Shown here piece after piece: positions 1-7,221 of a DNA stretch of 16,897 nucleotides; positions within the stretch are counted from its first letter, which is position 1, and every line of letters begins with the position of its first letter. The stretch is from an uncultured Arcanobacterium sp. GTDB lineage: Bacteria > Actinomycetota > Actinomycetes > Actinomycetales > Actinomycetaceae. Both the position numbers and the translations under genes were made by a program. The stretch covers positions 1 through 16,897 of the forward strand of contig NZ_CAMXYE010000027.1 of the NCBI RefSeq assembly GCF_947253055.1. Reading direction: 5' to 3'. The notes under the pieces are model-generated. The model had not been told where the DNA came from. It saw only the letters and a list, made by a program, of their open reading frames with translations, and ran no database searches.

Positions 1-260
1 GCTCCCACAAAATCCGCTACTTTTTGCCGCGCATCTTCATAGGCAGTAGTAGATTCTTCCGCCAGCTCATGCGCTCCTCTTTTCACTGCTCCATTGTGCA
101 GAGTTTCTTGCGCATTTACCGCATCCAATACCAGCTGCGGCTTTTGCGCCGTGGCAGCAGAATCTAAATAAATAAGCGGTTTTCCTCCCCGCATTTGCCG
201 CTGTAAAATCGGAAAATCTGCCCGCGCTACCGGCATCTGCGGAAAATTCTCCGCCAGCAT
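1..260 (-). CDS. sufS: Cysteine desulfurase SufS, N-terminal 86 residues (cut by window edge)
   Basis: This is the beginning of a PLP-dependent group II cysteine desulfurase, which takes sulfur from L-cysteine (giving alanine) and passes it to the SufBCD scaffold, usually through SufU in Gram-positive bacteria. Visible family features are the RADFPIL opening (residues 13-19), LIYLDSAATAQKPQ (29-42) and NGAVKRGAHELAEE (56-69), which match the start of the SufS/CsdA aminotransferase-V fold. The PLP lysine and the active-site cysteine lie beyond the left edge, so activity cannot be judged. The ATG sits only 4 nt after the sufC stop, with GAGAAG just before it, so translation is probably coupled to sufC. 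I expect sufU and a SufT-like gene to follow outside the window. That is inference from the usual actinobacterial order. Confidence 0.93.
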   Translation of the reverse strand, partial: MLAENFPQMPVARADFPILQRQMRGGKPLIYLDSAATAQKPQLVLDAVNAQETLHNGAVKRGAHELAEESTTAYEDARQKVADFVG

Positions 261-264
261 CTTC

Positions 265-1014
265 TCAGTTTTCATACTCCGCATACCCGTGTTCTTCTAA
301 CTGGTCAGCTAGTTCTGGCCCTCCAGATTTCGCCACTTGCCCATCTACGAATACGTGCACAAAATCTGGTTTAATATAGCGCAGTATTCGCGTATAGTGC
401 GTCACCAAAAGCACGCCGTTACCATTTTGGGCATGTACGCGATTCACTCCTTCTGCCACTAGACGCAGCGCATCTACGTCGAGGCCCGAATCAGTCTCAT
501 CTAATACCGCAAACTTGGGCTGCAATAGCTCGAGCTGAAGCACTTCTAAACGCTTCTTTTCCCCGCCGGAAAATCCGTAGTTTACGTCGCGCTCTGCGAA
601 ATCGGCATCAATTTTTAATCTCTGCATCGCTTGGCGCATTTCTTTTACCCAGGCGCGCAGATTAGGAGCTTTCCCGTCAATCGCCGTGCGGGCTGTGCGT
701 AGAAAATTCGCCACCGATACTCCCGGCACTTCTACCGGATACTGCATAGCTAAAAAGAGACCTTTGCGCGCCCGCTCATCCGCACTCAGAGGCACGATGT
801 CTTCTCCGTCGAGCAATACCTGCCCGGAAGTAATTTGATATTTAGGATGCCCAGCAATCGAATAAGCCAGAGTAGATTTTCCCGACCCGTTCGGCCCCAT
901 AATGGCATGAATCTCTCCATCATTGATCTTTAGATTCACCCCTTTGAGGATGGGTTTATCCCCTTCCGAGGTAGTGACGGATACATGCAAGTTTTTAATT
1001 TCTAAATTAGCCAC
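265..1014 (-). CDS. sufC: Fe-S assembly ATPase SufC
   Basis: SufC is the cytosolic ABC-type ATPase of the SufBCD complex; ATP hydrolysis drives the scaffold rearrangement needed to build or release the cluster. In the 249 residues I see Walker A GPNGSGKST (40-48), the Q-loop glutamine near 91, the signature FSGGEKKR (148-155), Walker B FAVLDETDSGLD (168-179) and the switch histidine in VTHY (H206). The LDETDSGLD form and the length near 250 are typical of SufC rather than of transporter ATPases, and there is no membrane segment. The start is GTG, 17 nt after the Rieske gene stop; the purine-rich AAAGAGAAAAG upstream is a weak ribosome binding site. No key residue is missing. Confidence 0.97.
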   Translation of the reverse strand: MANLEIKNLHVSVTTSEGDKPILKGVNLKINDGEIHAIMGPNGSGKSTLAYSIAGHPKYQITSGQVLLDGEDIVPLSADERARKGLFLAMQYPVEVPGVSVANFLRTARTAIDGKAPNLRAWVKEMRQAMQRLKIDADFAERDVNYGFSGGEKKRLEVLQLELLQPKFAVLDETDSGLDVDALRLVAEGVNRVHAQNGNGVLLVTHYTRILRYIKPDFVHVFVDGQVAKSGGPELADQLEEHGYAEYEN

Positions 1015-1031
1015 TGTAGTTTCTTTTCTCT

Positions 1032-1358
1032 TTAATTATCTAAATTGACGTAGACTGTTTGATCAATAATTTCTAAGGAATAAGTAGCCACCGGGCGAGA
1101 AGCCGGCGGGTTCAAAGGTTGGCCGCTCTCTAAAGAAAAACGCGATCCATGCCATTCACATTCTAAACATTCTCCTTCTACGAAGCCGGTAGATAGTTTT
1201 ATCCGGCCGTGCGAACATTTATCGGCCAAGGCATACCACTTGCCGCTCTCACTGTGCACTAGCGCAATATCCACCAATTTTCCGCTTGACTCTGCTACTT
1301 GGAATCCTTTCACTTCTCCAGGCGCCAAATCGGCTACGCTACAAAGTTTTTCAGCCAT
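1032..1358 (-). CDS. Rieske-type [2Fe-2S] ferredoxin of the SUF operon
   Basis: This 108-residue soluble protein is a single Rieske domain. Ligands are visible as C48-x-H50 (in KCSHGRIKLS) and C67-x2-H70 (in LECEWHGSRF), the classic C-x-H / C-x2-H pair that binds a [2Fe-2S] cluster. It resembles the small non-haem ferredoxins of ring-hydroxylating dioxygenases, but no oxygenase genes are nearby. It lies between sufD and sufC, a position this family often takes in actinobacterial suf operons, so its partner is probably the SufBCD machinery. Electron donation or cluster handling there is inferred; its exact role is not settled. The ATG overlaps the sufD stop by 8 nt and has a good ribosome binding site (GGGAG, 6 nt before the start). 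Confidence 0.9.
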   Translation of the reverse strand: MAEKLCSVADLAPGEVKGFQVAESSGKLVDIALVHSESGKWYALADKCSHGRIKLSTGFVEGECLECEWHGSRFSLESGQPLNPPASRPVATYSLEIIDQTVYVNLDN

Positions 1359-2523
1359 TACTCACTCCCATAGTTAGCGCCAATTCCTCTTCAATAGCTG
1401 CTAAGAGTTTCGCTTCTACTGAAGGCACCCCAATTTTATTAATCAACTCCGCAAAAAAGCCACGCACCACAAGTCGGCGAGCTTCTGCCTCCGGAATACC
1501 GCGTGATTTGAGGTAGAAAAGCTGCTCATCATCAAAACGACCCGTCGCGGAGGCGTGCCCCGCTCCAACAATTTCGCCAGTTTCTATTTCCAAATTCGGC
1601 ACCGAATCGGCCGCCGCGCCTTGCGTCAAAATTAAATTACGATTTAATTCATAGGTGTCAGTACCGGTAGCTTCTGGGCGAATCAGCACGTCACCTATCC
1701 AAACTGAATGTGCCGACTCCCCTTGCAGCGCTCCTTTATAAGTGGCATGCGAACGGCAATCTGGCTGGTTGTGATCAATAAATAGATGATGCTCAAAATG
1801 CTGGTGTGCATCTACGAAATAAGCACCGAGCAAATCCACATCTCCGCCCGTATCTGCATACTCCACGGAAGTAGTAATGCGCACGATATCTCCACCTAGC
1901 GTAACTACTATGTGCCGGAAAGTAGCATTTCTTCCCACGCGCACTCGATAAGAAAGTGCCTGCTTTGCATCACTATCCCAATCTTGGATAGAAACTAAAA
2001 CTAGCTGTGCTCCTTCTTCCACCATCACTTCCACTCCGGAAGTGAGCTTAGCGCTCCCGCTGTGGTTAAGCACGATGGTACTTTGGGAAAATTTTTCGGC
2101 TGTAATCAGCAACTGCAAGGCGGCCGGCAGAGCAGAATTCTCCCCGTTCGCTTGTCCTTTTATATCGACTACTACTTCACTATCGAGCACGGCATTTTCT
2201 TTTACCGTAATCGCCCGCGCGGTAGAAAAAGCTTCCCAAGCTAAGGCCCCTAATTTATCTTCCGGAGGCATTAACTTCCCCAAACGAGCATCACTGCGAG
2301 GAAGATCTTCTTCTACAATTTGCTCTGCTTGCTGCGCATGTAGTGTTATCTGCGGAGGCACACCGGCAATATCGGAATCAAAGAACTCGGAAATTCGCTC
2401 TAAAGGAGTGAAACGCCATTCTTCTTCATTTCCTTGTGGAAGCGGAAAATCGGCAGATTTGAATGAGAGCGGCCGGTCCGCACGCGAAGAAGAAAACTTA
2501 TTTTTTTGCGTCATTTCAGCCAA
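1351..2523 (-). CDS. sufD: Fe-S cluster assembly scaffold protein SufD
   Basis: SufD pairs with SufB to form the beta-helix scaffold heterodimer on which SufC acts. The 390-residue product has the family N-terminal [11 protein letters not shown] (34-44), a central beta-helical region, and the C-terminal [20 protein letters not shown] (319-338). H323 should correspond to the conserved SufD histidine (H360 in E. coli) at the cluster-forming interface. The neighbouring E. coli cysteine (C358) is not conserved here, where the residue is alanine. The start is uncertain. TTG at 2521-2523 overlaps the sufB stop by 8 nt and has GGAAGG five bases upstream. The ATG three codons later (2512-2514) would begin 1 nt after the sufB stop but lies 14 nt from that site. 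I keep the TTG on spacing. Confidence 0.95.
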   Translation of the reverse strand: MAEMTQKNKFSSSRADRPLSFKSADFPLPQGNEEEWRFTPLERISEFFDSDIAGVPPQITLHAQQAEQIVEEDLPRSDARLGKLMPPEDKLGALAWEAFSTARAITVKENAVLDSEVVVDIKGQANGENSALPAALQLLITAEKFSQSTIVLNHSGSAKLTSGVEVMVEEGAQLVLVSIQDWDSDAKQALSYRVRVGRNATFRHIVVTLGGDIVRITTSVEYADTGGDVDLLGAYFVDAHQHFEHHLFIDHNQPDCRSHATYKGALQGESAHSVWIGDVLIRPEATGTDTYELNRNLILTQGAAADSVPNLEIETGEIVGAGHASATGRFDDEQLFYLKSRGIPEAEARRLVVRGFFAELINKIGVPSVEAKLLAAIEEELALTMGVSNG

Positions 2524-3958
2524 CCGATCCTTCCATTTGCAGCTCTACCAAGCGGTTTAACTCTAAGGCATACTCCATAGGCAATTCGCGAGCAATTGGT
2601 TCAATAAAGCCACGCACAATCATCGCCATAGCTTCTGTCTCCGTCATACCTCGGCTCATCAAGTAGAAAAGTTGATCTTCAGAAACTTTCGATACGGTGG
2701 CCTCGTGCCCCATTTCTACATCATCTACCCGCACATCCACATACGGGTAGGTATCGGAACGCGAAATGGAATCTACGAGCAAAGCATCGCAAAGTACATT
2801 CGATTTTGCGTGATGTGCGTCTTCATTTACCTGCACCAAGCCGCGGTAGGAAGAACGGCCTCCCCCGCGTGATACCGATTTAGAGACGATAGAGGAGGAA
2901 GTATGCGGAGCCATATGCACCATTTTTGCTCCGGTGTCTTGGTGCTGCCCAGCTCCGGCGAAAGCCATAGAAAGCGCTTCCCCTTTTGCATGTGGCCCGA
3001 CCAAATAACAAGCCGGATATTTCATATTGAGTTTCGAACCAATATTTCCATCTACCCATTCCATAGTGGCACCTTCCTCCACTATGGCGCGCTGTGTAAC
3101 TAAATTAAGCACGTTACTCGACCAATTTTGAATGGTTGTATAACGTACGCGCGCATCTTTCTTCACAAAAATTTCCACTATTGCTGCGTGCAAAGAATCT
3201 GATTTATAGATAGGAGCTGTACAACCTTCTACGTAATGCACATAGGAGCCTTCATCAGCAATTATCAGAGTGCGTTCAAACTGCCCAAGATTTTCGGTAT
3301 TCATTCGGAAATACGCTTGAAGTGGTATCTCTACGTGCACTCCTTTCGGCACATAGATAAACGAGCCGCCCGACCAAACAGCAGAATTTAAGGAGGCAAA
3401 TTTATTATCCCCGAGCGGCACCGCTTTCCCGAAATATTCTGCAAAAATTTCCGGATATTCACGTAAGCCGGAATCTGTATCGAGGAATACTACGCCTTGC
3501 CGAGCTAAATCTTCTTGAATCTGGTGATATACCACCTCTGATTCGTACTGCGCAGCCACTCCAGCCACGAGCCGTTCTTTTTCTGCTTCCGGAATCCCGA
3601 GCCGATCATAGGTTTTCTTGATATCTACCGGTAAATCTTCCCAGCTATTTGCGATATTTTCGGTAGATTTCACATAGTACTTAATGGAATCAAAATCTAT
3701 GCCGGAAAGATCTGCGCCCCAAGTAGGAAGTGGCCGGCGCATAAACAGCTGCAAAGCCCGCAGCCGCTTTTTCAGCATCCACTCCGGCTCTTGCTTTTGC
3801 CGAGATATATCGCGCACCACTGCTTCACTCAAACCACGCTGCGCGCTAGCTCCCGCAATATCACTATCGTGCCACCCGAATTCATACTTTTTATCAAAAG
3901 CAGCAATCGTTTCTTCCTGGGTAAGAGTTTCTCTCTTCCCCGGTGTCGTTTGCGCCAT
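2516..3958 (-). CDS. sufB: Fe-S cluster assembly scaffold protein SufB
   Basis: SufB is the main scaffold subunit of SufBC2D, receiving persulfide sulfur and holding the nascent cluster. The 480-residue product is full length and ends in the diagnostic block [20 protein letters not shown] (426-445). C390 (in [10 protein letters not shown]) and E419 (in MGHEATV) are 29 residues apart, as are Cys405 and Glu434 of E. coli SufB, the residues tied to cluster formation. The N-terminal [12 protein letters not shown] and [12 protein letters not shown] segments are also typical. There is no intein, unlike mycobacterial SufB proteins that carry one. The ATG is preceded by GAGG at a rather long 10-nt spacing. 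That GAGG lies in a short CTGA/TCAG inverted repeat (about 3962-3974). Upstream is an unusually long 149-nt gap to sufR. Confidence 0.97.
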   Translation of the reverse strand: MAQTTPGKRETLTQEETIAAFDKKYEFGWHDSDIAGASAQRGLSEAVVRDISRQKQEPEWMLKKRLRALQLFMRRPLPTWGADLSGIDFDSIKYYVKSTENIANSWEDLPVDIKKTYDRLGIPEAEKERLVAGVAAQYESEVVYHQIQEDLARQGVVFLDTDSGLREYPEIFAEYFGKAVPLGDNKFASLNSAVWSGGSFIYVPKGVHVEIPLQAYFRMNTENLGQFERTLIIADEGSYVHYVEGCTAPIYKSDSLHAAIVEIFVKKDARVRYTTIQNWSSNVLNLVTQRAIVEEGATMEWVDGNIGSKLNMKYPACYLVGPHAKGEALSMAFAGAGQHQDTGAKMVHMAPHTSSSIVSKSVSRGGGRSSYRGLVQVNEDAHHAKSNVLCDALLVDSISRSDTYPYVDVRVDDVEMGHEATVSKVSEDQLFYLMSRGMTETEAMAMIVRGFIEPIARELPMEYALELNRLVELQMEGSVG

Positions 3959-4107
3959 TTACTGATTACCTCAGCTCTCTCATCATTATTTTCCCGCAGA
4001 ATATCCGCATTACTATTCCTAGCTTTACCGCTATCTACTACCGTTTATTTGTTATCACTTACTGCTGCTATCTATTCATCGCCTATCTAATACCCAGCGA
4101 TTCTCTC
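3959..4107 (-). promoter_or_regulatory. sufR-sufB intergenic leader (149 nt), possible internal regulatory site
   Basis: No reading frame of note lies here, on either strand. It is the largest gap inside the suf cluster; the other suf junctions overlap or are at most 17 nt. Read on the plus strand, the heptamer CTATCTA occurs three times (4031-4037, 4068-4074, 4083-4089). The sufB ribosome binding site sits inside a CTGA-GGTAA-TCAG inverted repeat. I find no convincing -35/-10 pair and no terminator hairpin. It could be an untranslated leader, hold a second sufB promoter, or be a processing site. The sequence does not decide between these. Confidence 0.3.
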
Positions 4108-4800
4108 TCATATTTTCTTCGCCCCTAGCCGCGCGCGGAGCATCTGTGGATCACCGATTGGAATGCTGGTGGTACATACGTGCTCACCGCCCGCTAAAGT
4201 AGCTAAACGTTGAATTGGCACTCCCAATAAACGGGAAAATACCTGTGTTTCTGCTTCACAAAGTGCCGGAAATTCTTCTGCCACATCTTGCACCGGGCAA
4301 TGTCCTTGGCAGAGCTGAAGAGCCATCCCAAAAGGTCCACCCCGACGCAGAGTGGTCATGAATCCGTCTTTATCTAAGGCGCGGGCGAGCACTTTAGCCC
4401 GCTCTACCGGGTTACTTCCCGCCGCTGCCAACACCTCGCCGTAGCGTTCTTCTATACTCGCCACCTGTTGCTCAATAAATTCATTTACCCCTTTTTCACC
4501 GAGGCGTTTATTAATAAATCGTAAAGCTTCCGTGGCCATATCGGCATAGCCTTCTTCTAACTGCGCCTGCCCCCGCGTAGTAGCTACATAACGGCGGGAA
4601 GGTCGACCCCGATTTTTGCGACGCTGATTATGCCCTTCATATACTTCGATATGCCCATCGCGCACTAAGACCGAAATATGCCGCCGCACCGCTGCCGGCG
4701 TCAATACCAATAATTTTGCTAATTCTCCCGGAGTAATAGGACCGCGTTCAATAATTAAATGCAGGATTTGCTCGCACGTGCTTGGGATTTCTTTTTTCAC
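4108..4800 (-). CDS. sufR: Iron-sulfur-sensing transcriptional repressor SufR
   Basis: SufR is a winged-helix repressor that binds the suf promoter when it carries an Fe-S cluster and releases it under iron starvation or oxidative stress. Residues 8-76 form the DeoR/ArsR-like winged helix: PITPGELAKLLVLTPAAVRRHISVL is the helix-turn-helix, and the basic RRKNRGRPSRRY is the wing. The C-terminal domain carries C168, C181 and C209, spaced x12 and x27. This equals, as I recall it, the spacing of the cluster-ligand cysteines in mycobacterial and Streptomyces SufR. An additional C164 (in LCQGHCPV) is nearby. The start is GTG with GGGGGAG just upstream; a stop lies in frame before it and there is no other start codon between. 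As first gene of the operon it is probably autoregulated. Confidence 0.93.
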   Translation of the reverse strand: MKKEIPSTCEQILHLIIERGPITPGELAKLLVLTPAAVRRHISVLVRDGHIEVYEGHNQRRKNRGRPSRRYVATTRGQAQLEEGYADMATEALRFINKRLGEKGVNEFIEQQVASIEERYGEVLAAAGSNPVERAKVLARALDKDGFMTTLRRGGPFGMALQLCQGHCPVQDVAEEFPALCEAETQVFSRLLGVPIQRLATLAGGEHVCTTSIPIGDPQMLRARLGAKKI

Positions 4801-4844
4801 TTCTCCCCCTTTGCCAGGTGCTAGATTTCCTCTTTACTCTTTAA

Positions 4845-4878
4845 GCAATATTTTCCTTTCTTTATTGCAATTACGCAA
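4845..4878 (-). promoter_or_regulatory. Candidate sufR/suf operon operator-promoter region
   Basis: The 104-nt gap between the NUDIX stop and the sufR GTG holds overlapping inverted repeats. TTGC-N6-GCAA lies at 4865-4878, and GCAATA-N12-TATTGC at 4845-4850 and 4863-4868, so GCAA/TTGC half-sites start at 4845, 4865 and 4875, spaced 20 and 10 bp. The 4-N6-4 geometry equals that of the cyanobacterial SufR operator (CAAC-N6-GTTG), although the bases differ. On the minus strand TTGCGT (4873-4878) with AAATAT 19 nt downstream is a weak promoter candidate that would overlap the palindrome, as expected for repression. Operator function is inference. Confidence 0.35.
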
Positions 4879-4904
4879 GTCGGAAGTATTGAAAATATAC
4901 ATAC

Positions 4905-5609
4905 TCACAGTTGGGGAGATTTTCCCGTAGCTAAGAAATCTCCCAAAGCTAAAATTCCGGTCACCAAGGTCGGACTAGTTAAAGCGCCGCGGCGAATTTG
5001 CTCTTGCACGTGCGTAAGCGGAAACCACCTGCAATAAATTTCTCGTTCCTCTGCTTCGCGCACAAAAGTGTTTTCAGCTGCTGCTTCCACTATGCCACTC
5101 GCCAAATAGATATCTAAGCGTTCAGTGGAGCAGCCTGGAGAGGCATAAAAAGAAACCAGTTTTTCCCAATAGGTAGCTTTTACGTCTGCTTCTTCCAGTA
5201 ATTCCCGTTGGGCACTTTGCTCAGGATGCTCACCAGCTACATCACATACACCCGCCGGAATTTCCCAAAAAAGACGCCGGGGAGCGTGACGATATTGGCG
5301 AATAAGCAGTACTTCCCAATTCTTTTCACCCGCATATTCCAATTTTGTTGTGCCTTCGCGAACGCCTTCTGGTTCTTCTGTGACCTTCTCCTGCACGTCT
5401 TTGGCTCGGAGAGCCACTACTGCTACTGCATTCGCATGTTGCATATATTGCCGCTTTACTTTATCGCCGGAAGCAAATTCAATTTCGTCATCATAAATAG
5501 TGAAAATAGGACTTTGAAAACACTCTTTACTAGCCGCTATTTGCACATGCGCTGGAACATCTATATCACATAAATCCACAGCCAGTGCCGATTCATTTTC
5601 TTTCCACAT
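4905..5609 (-). CDS. NUDIX hydrolase, ADP-ribose pyrophosphatase-like
   Basis: This 234-residue cytosolic protein is probably an ADP-ribose or related nucleoside-diphosphate-sugar pyrophosphatase, as for Rv1700 of the equivalent M. tuberculosis locus. The NUDIX box spans about 120-143: PAGVCDVAGE, seven residues, then RELLEEADV. The catalytic R-E-x2-E-E residues are intact, but the usual glycine of EExG is aspartate (D142). Downstream SPGCSTERLDIYLA (157-170) and the acidic EAEEREI (185-191) are typical of the ADPRase subfamily. A charged stretch of about 25 residues (70-95) separates two early beta strands and is longer than I expect. The ATG lies 18 nt after the murJ stop; its ribosome binding site GGGAG is inside the second unit of a 19-bp tandem repeat. 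Substrate is not certain from sequence. Confidence 0.85.
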   Translation of the reverse strand: MWKENESALAVDLCDIDVPAHVQIAASKECFQSPIFTIYDDEIEFASGDKVKRQYMQHANAVAVVALRAKDVQEKVTEEPEGVREGTTKLEYAGEKNWEVLLIRQYRHAPRRLFWEIPAGVCDVAGEHPEQSAQRELLEEADVKATYWEKLVSFYASPGCSTERLDIYLASGIVEAAAENTFVREAEEREIYCRWFPLTHVQEQIRRGALTSPTLVTGILALGDFLATGKSPQL

Positions 5610-5646
5610 TATTTATCTCCCGATTTATTATTTATCTCCCGATTTT
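5609..5646. repeat. 19-bp tandem duplication at the murJ/NUDIX junction
   Basis: Two adjacent copies, 5609-5627 and 5628-5646 on the plus strand, agree at 18 of 19 positions. The minus-strand unit is about AAATCGGGAGATAAATAAT. The first-transcribed copy encodes the last residues and TAA stop of MurJ; the second supplies the GGGAG ribosome binding site and leads into the NUDIX ATG. With one unit removed the genes would join as TAATG, overlapping like most other junctions here, so this looks like a local slippage duplication. Confidence 0.9.
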
Positions 5647-7217
5647 TGATATTTATTTTTCCGGGTGCAGCGCTCAAGAAAAAAGTACGGAGCGCCGCCG
5701 GCTGCTAACACTAGGATCCCTACTATTCCCGCCGCAAGAAAAGCGGAAATCTCCGAATTATTCCCCATTTCCAATAGGTAGTGCGTGAATTGCCGCCCCA
5801 AAATCGTAGCAGGTACCAGAAGCAGTAATTCACTAACAAAAATTCTCCGCAGGCCCGCTACTGCTTTTTCTCCCAACAGCCGGCGCAGCGTAAAAATAAC
5901 TAAAAAAGCTCCCCCGCTTAATCCCACACTCATAGCTACCCCGATAGCTTGGAGAGTAGGAATCCGCCCCGCTATGCCGAAAATTTTTCCTAAGACTACT
6001 AGTAAACACACCCCACCCCAGGCTAAAGAGTTAATAAGAATTACCTTTTTCCCCGCCTCCAGCGCATAAAGTATGCGGGCTCCGTGATAGAGCAAAGAAA
6101 ATCCAATCACTCCGATAGCTAGAGCTACCAAAGCTTGCTCTAATCCCGAAATATCTCTCCCCACTTCCAGCACAATTTTCGCCGGCCGCGCTAAAGCAAT
6201 AATTAAGGCCGCCGATACCATTCCCATCGCGAGTACTAGGCGAGTAGAGCGCGCTACTAAATCCAGCAATTCTACCTGAGAATTTTTCTGTACCGCTAAT
6301 GAAATACGCGGAAAAGCTACCGTGGCTACTGGCACTGCCAATACCGCATAAGGCACCATGAAGATCACATACGCATAACTAAAGGCACTGTATGCCCCCA
6401 CACCTCCAGCCGTATTAGCGGTGTACATAATAGTTAAAATCGCTAATTGCTGGGCAAGTAGCGCCCCTAAGCCAGCTAATCCCAGGCGGAAAGCCATTCG
6501 CGCGGCACCGGGAGGAAAGTGCAAGGTGAAACGCAATTTCACTATTTTCTGCACCGGAATTAGCTGTGGAAGTGAAAAAGCAGCAACCCCCGCGGTAGTA
6601 CCCCAGCCGAGTAATAAGAGCGCATTGTGCGGTACTTGCTCCGGGGGCACCTCTGGACCAATTCGATAGGCATAAAAGCTGAATACCGCTATTACTACCA
6701 GCGAGGAAAGTAGTGGAGCTAGAGCTGGAAGAGTGAATTTTTTGTGCGCGTGCAGCACTCCAGTGCATACCACCGATAATCCATAGAGTGGAATCTGCAA
6801 AGCAAACATTCGTAAGAGAGCCGCCGCCATAGCTAAAATATGCGGGCTCGTATTAGCCCCAAAAAGAAGCTGCGCCAACTGTGGAGCTGCGATAATTACC
6901 GCCAGTGCCACCGTAGTCCCGGCCAATAATATCCAGGTAAAGAGGGCCGAAGCACTCTGGCGTAGGGAATTATAATCTCTTTGCGCTATATACCGAGAAA
7001 TCAACGGTATAACCGCTCCTGCCAGCATTCCACCAGCCGCTACTTCGAAAAGTATATTTGGCAGCGTATTAGCAGTATCGTAAGCCGCAGCTACCGCACT
7101 ATCGGAAACAGCCCACGATTGCGCTAATTTTCTTATCAATCCCGCGAGCCGGGAGAGCAAAGTAAGTAACGCAATTATTCCGGCTGCCCCCGCTGCTTTA
7201 CCAAGAAATCGCTGCAT
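5628..7217 (-). CDS. murJ: Lipid II flippase MurJ (MviN family)
   Basis: MurJ moves undecaprenyl-linked lipid II across the cytoplasmic membrane for peptidoglycan synthesis. The 529-residue product is a polytopic MOP-superfamily protein with about 14 hydrophobic segments. It opens with the family signature LLSRLAGLIRKLAQSWAV and then YDTANTLPNILFEVAAGGML, matching the conserved arginines and the PN-L-FE-x-AxGG motif of MurJ. It ends soon after the last membrane segment, without the long cytoplasmic C-terminal region of mycobacterial MviN (Rv3910). A frame open to 7277 would overlap the upstream gene by 56 nt. I place the start at ATG 7215-7217, 4 nt after that gene's stop, where the membrane protein begins MQRFLGKAAG; GTG 7218-7220 directly before it is an alternative. 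Its neighbours SteA, SteB and an MraY-like protein fit an envelope role. Confidence 0.9.
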   Translation of the reverse strand: MQRFLGKAAGAAGIIALLTLLSRLAGLIRKLAQSWAVSDSAVAAAYDTANTLPNILFEVAAGGMLAGAVIPLISRYIAQRDYNSLRQSASALFTWILLAGTTVALAVIIAAPQLAQLLFGANTSPHILAMAAALLRMFALQIPLYGLSVVCTGVLHAHKKFTLPALAPLLSSLVVIAVFSFYAYRIGPEVPPEQVPHNALLLLGWGTTAGVAAFSLPQLIPVQKIVKLRFTLHFPPGAARMAFRLGLAGLGALLAQQLAILTIMYTANTAGGVGAYSAFSYAYVIFMVPYAVLAVPVATVAFPRISLAVQKNSQVELLDLVARSTRLVLAMGMVSAALIIALARPAKIVLEVGRDISGLEQALVALAIGVIGFSLLYHGARILYALEAGKKVILINSLAWGGVCLLVVLGKIFGIAGRIPTLQAIGVAMSVGLSGGAFLVIFTLRRLLGEKAVAGLRRIFVSELLLLVPATILGRQFTHYLLEMGNNSEISAFLAAGIVGILVLAAGGAPYFFLERCTRKNKYQKSGDK

Positions 7218-7221
7218 CACT

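Noticed and set aside
2042..2560. A 172-codon plus-strand frame opposite sufD
   Set aside because: Ser/Cys/Ala-rich product without any motif, fully antisense to a gene with clear SufD features.
2516..3958. Intein in SufB, as found in some mycobacteria
   Set aside because: The 480-residue protein is continuous, with no insertion or splice-junction motifs.
4885..4905. AGTAT/ATACT inverted repeat just after the NUDIX stop as a terminator
   Set aside because: Only five A/T-rich pairs with an 11-nt loop and no T run; too weak to call.
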